Shown piece after piece: positions 1 through 4,983 of a stretch of DNA of 7,234 nucleotides (the stretch's first letter is position 1; each line of letters starts with the position of its first letter). The notes beneath the pieces are model-generated. The model did not search any database and had not been told where the DNA came from. It worked only from the letters and a program-made list of their open reading frames with translations. The DNA is from Betaproteobacteria bacterium (lineage in GTDB: Bacteria > Pseudomonadota > Gammaproteobacteria > Burkholderiales > Rhodocyclaceae). The position numbers and the translations under genes were made by a program. The stretch lies in assembly GCA_020047725.1 (NCBI GenBank), contig JAIFNM010000188.1:1-7234 (forward strand), read 5' to 3'.

Positions 1-641
1 TACCTGCAAAGAATCAGCGTAGCCTAGGCGGTGCCCAGTTTTTTTACCGTATTTGCTCTTGACTGAGGCTTCAGCGTCGATTCAGGCAGATGTTGATGCA
101 GACAAAATCACTTGAGGCCTGCGAAAGTTTGCCTTGCCCATGGGAATCCGCACGCATTCAAAGGGCTTTCATGGAGCCATGCCGTGAATAGTTTTGCCAA
201 CGCAGCGAAAATAGTATCTCTTGCCAACTGTCCGAATCTTGGACTCGAAATCGATGCCTTTGATGTTATTGCGGTGGGCGTTTCAATGGAAAACCTCGAA
301 GCAGTTTTCCCCCTGCAGATATTCTTGGTCCAGTTTTCAGATTTTATGTCCCAGGAAATCGGATCAACAGAAGAGTAGGCCGCTACCACCGCACATTTCC
401 GTGTTTTTCCCGGAGAGGGGCCCACAACACGGAACTCTCACAATTCGTTATCAAGCTTGAGGAAATTGGCTATTTTGGAGATTTTAGTTTCGACGTTTAC
501 AACAGGGACTATTTGCAAATGCCTTCGGAGGAAATCGCGGCCCAAGCCAGATGTGCGCCAGACCAGCTTGGTGAAACGGTCTTGCGTCGCACCTTTCCTG
601 TGCCCAACATGGAGCGCCTTGGAACTGCCGCTGCGGATTAG
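1..641 (+). pseudogene. Decayed sugar-phosphate isomerase/epimerase (xylose-isomerase-like TIM barrel), 3' part
   Basis: Three plus-strand reading frames, joined end to end, spell the C-terminal part of an AP-endonuclease-2/IolE-type TIM-barrel protein (COG1082-like). About 44-150 gives a hydrophobic strand (YLLL) and then GLRKFALPMGIR, interrupted by TGA at 113-115. About 154-420 gives GLSWSHAVNSF, then ANCPNLGLEIDAFD and IFLVQFSDFM, interrupted by TAG at 376-378. About 420-641 gives IGYFGDFSFDVYNRDYLQMP and LGETVLRRTFPVPN, ending at TAG 639-641. The join near 418-421 falls exactly inside the expected FRVFPGEG-(V/A)H motif. Each frame change equals one lost base. Family members act on small sugars, inositol derivatives or dehydroshikimate; the substrate here cannot be told. 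Two stops plus two frameshifts make a dead gene more likely than sequencing error. The 5' part lies outside the window, and bases 1-43 were not aligned. The family call is from remembered motifs, not a search. Confidence 0.72.
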
Positions 642-716
642 CCGATTTTCGAACATCCGCTCATCGAAGTACGGTGAAGGATCGTGATTCAGTCATTGCC
701 TGGGCCGTTTCTTCGG

Positions 717-758
717 GAAATAAATAAATCAATTAATGTGAAATAAACTGATCAATAT
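717..758. repeat. Imperfect AT-rich direct repeat, 23-bp period
   Basis: GAAATAAA occurs at 717-724 and 740-747, and in each copy TCAAT follows four bases later (729-733 and 752-756). The two 17-base units agree at 14 positions. The second copy runs into the FNR-like site. It may be an AT-rich promoter-proximal or protein-binding segment, or a simple tandem slip. No gene overlaps it. Confidence 0.5.
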
Positions 759-773
759 CAATGTCGATCAGTT
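746..773. repeat. Perfect 8-bp inverted repeat overlapping the FNR-like site
   Basis: AACTGATC (746-753) is the exact reverse complement of GATCAGTT (766-773), separated by 12 bases. The left arm shares bases with the FNR-like site at 748-761. It could be a second dimeric regulator site or a weak stem. It is too far from any stop codon and has no T-run, so it is not a terminator. Confidence 0.55.
748..761. promoter_or_regulatory. Candidate FNR/ANR-type binding site
   Basis: CTGAT-N4-ATCAA matches the FNR/ANR consensus TTGAT-N4-ATCAA at nine of ten conserved bases. FNR-type regulators act when oxygen is absent, which suits rhodoquinone synthesis. The site centre is about 312 bp before the rquA start and about 218 bp before the start inferred for the promoter at 937-965, which is too far for a standard class I or II position on that promoter. 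It may serve a nearer undetected start at about 796-816 that would include the small ORF at 843. The match is seen; the function is inferred. Confidence 0.42.
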
Positions 774-842
774 GCTTGTCGTCGACTTGTTTTCCTTTGG
801 ATGGCCTGTGGCTGTGGGGCAGGAAAGGAGAGGAAAGCTGTG

Positions 843-932
843 ATGCATAACTGGAAGGGAGTGAATCAGAGGGTGTTGTGGTGTGAATGCCATGAAACAA
901 AAGGGGTTTTTGGATGGTTTTATCAGCTTTAA
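843..932 (+). CDS. Possible 29-residue small protein or leader peptide
   Basis: ATG at 843 opens 29 codons ending at TAA 930-932. It is preceded by an unusually good purine-rich ribosome binding region, AAAGGAGAGG at 824-833, about nine bases upstream of the start. An in-frame GTG at 840 is an alternative start. The peptide has three Trp (residues 4, 13, 25), a WCECH cluster at 13-17 and an aromatic end (GWFYQL). I recognise no family. It lies between the FNR-like site and the rquA promoter, so it could be a leader peptide or a small protein under oxygen control. A chance ORF remains quite possible, because 30 open codons are common at random; only the binding site makes it worth listing. Confidence 0.3.
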   Translation: MHNWKGVNQRVLWCECHETKGVFGWFYQL

Positions 933-936
933 CTGT

Positions 937-965
937 TTGACCGGGAGGCTTAGGTCAGGGATAAT
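937..965 (+). promoter_or_regulatory. Sigma70-like promoter of rquA
   Basis: TTGACC (937-942) and GATAAT (960-965) are separated by exactly 17 bases, five of six matches to each consensus hexamer. The transcript would start near 972 and carry a leader of about 94 nt before rquA. This is the best promoter match in the window. Confidence 0.65.
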
Positions 966-1065
966 TTGCGGCTTTCCACTTCAACAGCTCGGTTTCCAGC
1001 ATTGGTTTTGTGGTGTCTGAGGTTTTTTCCGACTGTGTGCAGTATTTGAATCAACAGGATCGATA

Positions 1066-1776
1066 ATGACCAACAATCATCCGGCGCTCGCCATTGACCC
1101 CTATTACGACGGCGTTCCCGCGTACATGACGGAAGTGTACGACTGGGCATATGTCGATCCAAAGTGGGTTCGTGCGCTGGATCATAACTGGGTGGTACGG
1201 GTCTTGTTGTTCCTGAATGACCAGCGTCTGATGCGTGCCTATCTGAACGAGATCAAGCCTGGAATGCGTGTCTGGCAACTGGCGCACGTGTATGGCGATC
1301 TGGTTACGCGTGCGGCTGAAAAGGTTGGTCCAACGGGCGCGTTTCATTTGACTGACGTTACGCCGATACAAATCGAACACGGCACGCGCAAACTTGCAGG
1401 GATGGATTGGACAAAGGTCATTCGCAGTGATGCGGCTGCATTTGTCGGAGAAGAATTTGTTGATTATGACCTGATCTGCAGCTTCTTCTTGTTGCATGAA
1501 GTGCCTGACGAGAAGAAGTTCGAAATTGTTGATCACATGCTAAATAGCCTTCCCAAGGGGAGCAAGGCAGTGTTTGTCGATTATCACAATCCGGCAAAAT
1601 GGCAGCCGATTCGCTACATCCTGAATGTCGTCAATCACTATCTTGAGCCCTTTGCCAACGCGCTCTGGAAAAACGAAATTAGTAGCTATGCCAGTAAGGC
1701 CGATTGCTTTACGTGGCGCAAGAGAACGTTCTTTGGGGGTGTCTATCAATGTGTGGTGGTTGAACACAAGCCCTGA
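1066..1776 (+). CDS. rquA: Rhodoquinone biosynthesis protein RquA
   Basis: RquA is a class I methyltransferase-fold protein that converts ubiquinone to rhodoquinone; published work describes an amino transfer from S-adenosylmethionine rather than methylation. Rhodoquinone feeds electrons to fumarate reductase during anaerobic growth. The 236-residue product has the RquA hallmarks: motif I is not the usual acidic/glycine-rich loop but VWQLAHVYGDL (69-79), followed by TDVTPIQIE (96-104), SFFLLHEVPDEKK (139-151), FVDYHNPAKWQP (170-181), LEPFANALWKNEI (193-205) and KRTFFGGVYQ (219-228). ATG 1066 is preceded by AGGAT at 1056-1060, six bases from the start (1061-1065 lie between). It is apparently monocistronic: promoter at 937-965, terminator directly after the stop. 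No other quinone or fumarate reductase gene is nearby, which fits the known scattered, laterally inherited distribution of rquA. The alternative, a quinone methyltransferase of UbiE type, is unlikely given motif I. Confidence 0.86.
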   Translation: MTNNHPALAIDPYYDGVPAYMTEVYDWAYVDPKWVRALDHNWVVRVLLFLNDQRLMRAYLNEIKPGMRVWQLAHVYGDLVTRAAEKVGPTGAFHLTDVTPIQIEHGTRKLAGMDWTKVIRSDAAAFVGEEFVDYDLICSFFLLHEVPDEKKFEIVDHMLNSLPKGSKAVFVDYHNPAKWQPIRYILNVVNHYLEPFANALWKNEISSYASKADCFTWRKRTFFGGVYQCVVVEHKP

Positions 1777-1815
1777 TCTTTATCAGCATAGTGCGTCGCT
1801 GTCTCGTAACAGTCC

Positions 1816-1848
1816 AAAAAGCGTGGCCCTGCGTGCCACGCTTTTTTT
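1816..1848 (+). terminator. Intrinsic terminator of rquA
   Basis: GCGTGGC (1821-1827) pairs with GCCACGC (1835-1841) around a 7-base loop, extended by A5 (1816-1820) against the start of a T7 run (1842-1848). It begins 39 bases after the rquA stop. The A-run before and T-run after could let it work in both directions. Confidence 0.9.
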
Positions 1849-1864
1849 ACGAGGGTTTCTGCTC

Positions 1865-1887
1865 CGGCAAGATTGCGGTTCTTGCCG
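1865..1887 (+). repeat. Hairpin with an arm repeated downstream
   Basis: CGGCAAGA (1865-1872) and TCTTGCCG (1880-1887) form a perfect 8-bp stem with a 7-base loop and no T-run. The right arm is part of TTCTTGCCGAGGC (1879-1891), which recurs exactly at 2013-2025, so the left arm could pair with either copy. The role is unknown; it could be an RNA switch, or the 13-bp repeat could be chance. Confidence 0.45.
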
Positions 1888-1891
1888 AGGC

Positions 1892-2074
1892 ATGACGCAA
1901 AGGGGCGGATTGGGCTCCGCACTTACCGCCCATTCGCAACACGACAAGCCAGTGGGGTTGCTGATTGCGACTGTAATTGGCCGTTCAGGACTGTTCATCC
2001 CCTGGCAACCGTTTCTTGCCGAGGCTGAAGCCGAATGGGTCGTGGATCAACTGCTCCGTGGTGTTCCAGAGTAG
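1892..2074 (+). CDS. Doubtful small ORF, 60 residues
   Basis: ATG 1892 to TAG 2072-2074 encodes 60 residues with a hydrophobic middle (GLLIATVIGRSGLFIPW, about 28-44) and an acidic, helix-like end (AEAEAEWVVDQLL, about 45-57). I recognise no family. The only purine-rich stretch upstream, GAGG at 1887-1890, is too close to the ATG and is locked in the hairpin at 1865-1887, so translation from this ATG is weakly supported. The frame is open further upstream through the rquA terminator, which argues for chance. It could be a small unrecognised gene, a relic, or noncoding. Apart from this ORF and the hairpin I see nothing in 1850-2112. Confidence 0.25.
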   Translation: MTQRGGLGSALTAHSQHDKPVGLLIATVIGRSGLFIPWQPFLAEAEAEWVVDQLLRGVPE

Positions 2075-2112
2075 TTTTCCGACACAAGCATTTTTTGATA
2101 CTGAGATAGATC

Positions 2113-2547
2113 ATGGAATTCGTGACACATATTATTGCTGCCGAAGAAGAGGAATGCGCGGCTGTCGGAGAGTCAAACTCTCCCCTTGACGAGTGGAGTG
2201 GAATTGAAGCGCCTGGCCTGGATACGATGAAGCTTGCCATGCTCCATTGTATTTTGACGGGTGATTCGTTGCAGATGGCGCTTGATCTCTATGAGCCCAT
2301 CTACGTAGCTGAAAGTGAAACGGTCATGCTCCGTATTGCCGACGAGTGTCTGAACAAACTGGCCGTTCTCGGAGATTCGGCGTTGGAAGAAGTGGCTGGC
2401 GAACTGGTTGCTACTGAAGAGTACGAAAATGATCAGAGAGGGGTCGAAGATATTCTCGCTTACCTGACTGAGCTTACTGAACTTGCGCAGTTGGCTGATT
2501 CACAAGGGCAGGTCTTATTCGTCTGGATGTCTCTTGCGCAAGGCTGA
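2113..2547 (+). CDS. Very acidic hypothetical protein, 144 residues
   Basis: The product is soluble-looking, with no signal peptide or membrane segment. It is strongly acidic: I count 30 Asp/Glu against 4 Lys/Arg, including EEEE at residues 11-14. Most of it reads as amphipathic helices: GLDTMKLAMLHCILTG (36-51), a central block around VMLRIADECLNKLAVLGD (73-90), and DILAYLTELTELAQLADSQG (113-132) before a hydrophobic strand VLFVWM. The order (helix ending in LTG, helical middle, A..G then a hydrophobic strand) recalls DUF1877/YfbM-type proteins, but key family residues are not clear and I would not name it. No strong Shine-Dalgarno is visible before ATG 2113; GAGAT at 2103-2107 is the nearest candidate. 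About 100 bp separate it from the downstream exporter. The gene is probably real because of its length and consistent composition. Confidence 0.65.
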   Translation: MEFVTHIIAAEEEECAAVGESNSPLDEWSGIEAPGLDTMKLAMLHCILTGDSLQMALDLYEPIYVAESETVMLRIADECLNKLAVLGDSALEEVAGELVATEEYENDQRGVEDILAYLTELTELAQLADSQGQVLFVWMSLAQG

Positions 2548-2610
2548 CGGATATTGACCGCGCAGTCATTGTCGGTAAGTTTAACGAGCACATCGAATAT
2601 GGCTCAGTTT

Positions 2611-2622
2611 CGAGTAAACTCG
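2611..2622. promoter_or_regulatory. Small palindrome before the exporter gene
   Basis: CGAGT-AA-ACTCG is a near-perfect 12-base palindrome, nested with AGTTT (2606-2610 region) against AAACT (2616-2620). It lies 26 bases before the TTG start of the exporter, so it could be an operator or a weak leader stem. No known regulator site was recognised. Confidence 0.25.
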
Positions 2623-2648
2623 CTCGATCTCTACTGGAAAGTACTATT

Positions 2649-3548
2649 TTGACTCGCTCACAAGGCAATCTTCTATTGTTGGCCGTCGCTTTGATCTGGG
2701 GTTCGGGATTTGTTGCACAGGCACAGCAGATGGATGGCGTCGGACCGCTCACGTTTACTGGTATTCGTTTCATGCTCGGTGTCTGTGTTGTTGCGCCGCT
2801 GGCTTGGCGTGATTGGCGCTTGATTTCGCGACGGGAAGTGCGGCCAGGGTGGCCAGAGCTTAGAGCTGTAGTTGGGCTGGGATTTTTGCTGGCCTTGGGG
2901 GCCGTGTTTCAGCAAATCGGGATCGGCAGCACCACAATTACCAATGCAGGGTTCTTGACTGCGCTCTATGTACCGTTGGTGCCGTTGATTTCCTGGCTGA
3001 TCTTGAGGGAGCGTCCGCACTGGTCGGTTTGGCCTACGTCCCTCGGTTGCCTGGTCGGAACCTGGATGCTTTCCGGTGGCGGTGGTGTCAGCATTGGTGT
3101 GGGTGATACCTGGGTCATTGCCGGCAGTCTGTTCTGGGCATTGCACGTGTTTTTCGTGGGGCGCATTGCGGAGCGAATCGCTGCGCCATTTATCGTGGCT
3201 TGTGCGCAGTTCTTCGTATGTGGAGTGCTCTGCCTGTTCTTGGGAAGCATGACGGAAACCTTTGTGCTCGATGGTGTCTGGCAAGCAGCGCTGCCGATTC
3301 TCTATTCTGGTTTATTGTCGGTCGGGTTCGCGTATACAGGCCAGGTTGTGGGGCAACGTTATGTTCCCTCCGCTGACGCAGCAATCATCATGTCGGGCGA
3401 GACTTTGTTTGCTGCCCTGTTCGGTTTCCTGCTCATGGGCGACCGCCTGAACAGCATGGGAATCATGGGCTGCATCCTGATTTTTACGTGCATCATCGCC
3501 GTGCAGCTAATGCCATTGATGGAAGCCAGGAGAACGGCGCGGGTCTAG
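2649..3548 (+). CDS. DMT superfamily (EamA-type) inner-membrane transporter
   Basis: The 299-residue product matches the usual length of drug/metabolite transporters with two EamA repeats and ten membrane helices. The N-terminal repeat begins with LLLLAVALIWGSGFVAQ (8-24) and FTGIRF (36-41), a signature of this family; the second repeat covers roughly 155-290, including the SADAAIIMSGETLFAALFG segment near 240-260. Such proteins usually export amino acids or other metabolites; the substrate is unknown. The start is TTG 2649, because the family signature begins just after it and GGAAAG at 2636-2641 lies seven bases upstream. The same frame is open back to a TGA at 2496-2498 but contains no better start. 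The gene converges on yhgN and overlaps it by four bases at CTAG. No terminator separates the two. Confidence 0.88.
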   Translation: MTRSQGNLLLLAVALIWGSGFVAQAQQMDGVGPLTFTGIRFMLGVCVVAPLAWRDWRLISRREVRPGWPELRAVVGLGFLLALGAVFQQIGIGSTTITNAGFLTALYVPLVPLISWLILRERPHWSVWPTSLGCLVGTWMLSGGGGVSIGVGDTWVIAGSLFWALHVFFVGRIAERIAAPFIVACAQFFVCGVLCLFLGSMTETFVLDGVWQAALPILYSGLLSVGFAYTGQVVGQRYVPSADAAIIMSGETLFAALFGFLLMGDRLNSMGIMGCILIFTCIIAVQLMPLMEARRTARV

Positions 3549-4141
3549 TTTATGTTGAAAGCAATGCGGATCCCGGAGATCAGCATTTGCACCGCCATTG
3601 TCGTCAGAATCAGACCCATCAAGCGTTCCAGAGCCTCCATGCCCGACTTGCCGAACAGTCGGGCAAACCAGCCTGAAGCCATCAAAAAGGCCGTATTGAT
3701 CACGCAGGCCAGCACAATGGCGCCTACCCAGGTCAAAACATGTCCGGATTGGCGAGAAGCCAGCAGCACGGTAGCCAGCGCCGAAGGCCCTGCGATCATT
3801 GGAATGGCGAGGGGGACAATGAAAGGTTCCCCGACGATTTCCTGTTCAGTAAGCTCATGTCCGGGCGGTGGAAATACCATGCGCAGGGCAATCAGGAAAA
3901 GAATCAAGCCCCCCGCAATTTCTAGTGCAGGATCGCTAAGGTGCATCGCGGCCAAGAGCCAGTCGCCGACAAAGAGAAAGGCCACCAGAACCAGTGTGGC
4001 GAAGGCGCATTCGCGCAGAATGACGCGCGGGCGGCGTTCCTTGGGGACATTTCGCAACAGTGACAGCACAAAGGGCATGCTGCCCAGTGGGTCTAGCACC
4101 AACAACAGCAGGAAGACCGAAGAGATCAATTCGCCATTCAT
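3545..4141 (-). CDS. yhgN: MarC/YhgN family inner-membrane protein
   Basis: The 198-residue, six-helix protein follows Escherichia coli YhgN closely in its key segments: LLLVLDPLGSMPFVLSLL (12-29), a GGLILFLIALRMVFP helix (77-91), GEPFIVPLAIPMIAGPS (104-120), and EALERLMGLILTTMAVQM near residue 170-190. MarC proteins (UPF0056) are membrane proteins of poorly known role; some relatives have been reported as amino-acid transporters, and the old link to multiple antibiotic resistance is not supported. ATG at 4141-4139 is preceded by CAGGT about eight bases upstream on the minus strand. Its leader carries a hairpin plus U-run and a possible pseudoknot (separate entries), suggesting control after transcription begins. 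It is divergent from the phosphate unit and convergent with the exporter, sharing its stop. Confidence 0.9.
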   Translation of the reverse strand: MNGELISSVFLLLLVLDPLGSMPFVLSLLRNVPKERRPRVILRECAFATLVLVAFLFVGDWLLAAMHLSDPALEIAGGLILFLIALRMVFPPPGHELTEQEIVGEPFIVPLAIPMIAGPSALATVLLASRQSGHVLTWVGAIVLACVINTAFLMASGWFARLFGKSGMEALERLMGLILTTMAVQMLISGIRIAFNIN

Positions 4142-4162
4142 CTTAATTACCTGAGTTCATTC

Positions 4163-4198
4163 AAAAAAAGAAACGGTGTTGAGATGACAAACACCGTT
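4163..4198 (-). terminator. Terminator-like hairpin in the yhgN leader (candidate attenuator)
   Basis: On the minus strand a perfect 9-bp stem AACGGTGTT/AACACCGTT (4198-4190 with 4180-4172) closes a 9-base loop and is followed by TCTTTTTTT (4171-4163). This is a typical intrinsic terminator shape, but it sits about 20 bases before the yhgN start with no minus-strand gene upstream to terminate. It therefore would act on the yhgN transcript itself, as an attenuator, or block antisense reading from within the phosphate operon. Confidence 0.7.
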
Positions 4199-4211
4199 AC
4201 GAAAGTATAAA

Positions 4212-4244
4212 ACCAAGCTTCAGATTGTATCTTGGTGTCAATCT
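4212..4244 (-). ncRNA. Possible H-type pseudoknot in the yhgN leader
   Basis: Two perfect 6-bp helices interleave. On the minus strand the order is AGATTG (4244-4239), ACCAAG (4236-4231), CAATCT (4227-4222), CTTGGT (4217-4212), so helix one (first with third) and helix two (second with fourth) form a classic H-type topology with linkers of 2, 3 and 4 bases. It ends 14 bases before the terminator-like hairpin. I recognise no known riboswitch class. Six-base complementarities arise by chance, so this is a candidate only. The strand is inferred from the neighbouring yhgN hairpin. Confidence 0.3.
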
Positions 4245-4291
4245 GTTCCGAAGAGAGTTTTTGTTATGGGCATATGTATAGTGTTGCCTGA

Positions 4292-4300
4292 TGGTAAAAT
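4292..4300 (+). promoter_or_regulatory. Extended -10 promoter candidate for the phosphate unit
   Basis: TG-G-TAAAAT is an extended -10 element (TGnTATAAT type) placed so that transcription would start near 4307, about 26 bases before the DUF47 start. No good -35 box is seen at 16-18 bases, which extended -10 promoters can tolerate. No Pho box with the expected 11-bp repeat spacing was found. Confidence 0.4.
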
Positions 4301-4332
4301 TCGCGCCGTTGTCACACTACTGAAACGAGACT

Positions 4333-4971
4333 ATGTTTGCTCGATTTATGCCCCAGGAGGGGAAGTTCTTTGAATTGTTCAACGCACACGTCGATCAGGT
4401 TGTGTTGGGCAGTGAGGCGCTGGTTTCTTTGCTGGCGGTGATTAATGACTCGGACGAGGCCGCCGCCAAGCAATGCGATCTTATCGACGTAATCGAAAAC
4501 CGTGCGGACGGGATTACCCATGAGACGATGCGGCAGCTTCATAAATCCTTTATTACCCCGCTTGACCGGGAAGAAATTCACCAGCTCATCACCAGCCTTG
4601 ATGACATCCTTGATCTGATACAGGATGTGGCACATACCGTGACACTCTATGACGTCAGGCACGTAACTGCCGAAGCAGTCAATCTCGGCCATCTTTGTCT
4701 ATCATGCTGTCAGCGCGTACGATCTGCGGTTGCTCTGTTGCCTTCCATGGATAACGGACCGGAAATTCTGAGAATCTGTCACGAAGTTGACCAGCTTGAA
4801 TCGGCCGCTGATCGCGAAATGCGCGGTGCCATGTCCCGTCTTTTCCGGGAAGAGCCAGACGTTCGGGAATTAATCAAGTTCAAGGCGATATACGAGCTTC
4901 TAGAAACTGTGACAGATCGCTGCGAGGATGTGGCGAACATCATCGAAGGCATCGTCCTCGAGAATTCCTGA
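4333..4971 (+). CDS. DUF47 family PhoU-like protein, Pit accessory
   Basis: The 212-residue all-helical cytosolic protein belongs to the DUF47 (PhoU-like) family that is usually encoded next to low-affinity Pit permeases and is thought to modulate them. Diagnostic segments are FITPLDREEIHQLITSLDD (73-91) and the acidic helices EVDQLESAADREMR (151-164) and ELLETVTDRCEDVANIIE (188-205), which resemble PhoU metal-binding (E/D)xxxD repeats. Residue length is normal for the family. ATG 4333 follows a weak GAGA at 4327-4330. The stop is 12 bases before pit, so the two are almost certainly co-transcribed. It is not PhoU proper, which has two repeats of a different pattern and sits with pst genes. 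Confidence 0.93.
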   Translation: MFARFMPQEGKFFELFNAHVDQVVLGSEALVSLLAVINDSDEAAAKQCDLIDVIENRADGITHETMRQLHKSFITPLDREEIHQLITSLDDILDLIQDVAHTVTLYDVRHVTAEAVNLGHLCLSCCQRVRSAVALLPSMDNGPEILRICHEVDQLESAADREMRGAMSRLFREEPDVRELIKFKAIYELLETVTDRCEDVANIIEGIVLENS

Positions 4972-4983
4972 GCGGCGCGGCGT

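Noticed and set aside
1051..1536. A 161-codon minus-strand open frame opposite rquA.
   Set aside because: Shadow of rquA, whose plus-strand product carries all family motifs.
2673..3284. A 203-codon minus-strand open frame opposite the exporter.
   Set aside because: Low-complexity, Gln/Thr/Pro-rich translation and complete overlap with a clear EamA protein.
3552..4154. A 200-codon plus-strand open frame opposite yhgN.
   Set aside because: Antisense shadow: the minus strand gives a full-length, recognisable MarC/YhgN protein, while this frame is Arg/Ser/Thr-rich without family motifs.
4234..4248. Possible Pho box (TGTCA then TGTTC) upstream of the phosphate unit.
   Set aside because: The two elements are 8 bases apart rather than the 11-base repeat needed for PhoB binding, and the second is a poor match.
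4958..4968. Adjacent XhoI and EcoRI sites (CTCGAGAATTC) resembling a cloning polylinker.
   Set aside because: They encode the natural C-terminus of the DUF47 protein (VLENS) and the sequence continues straight into the pit operon, so this is coincidence, not vector.
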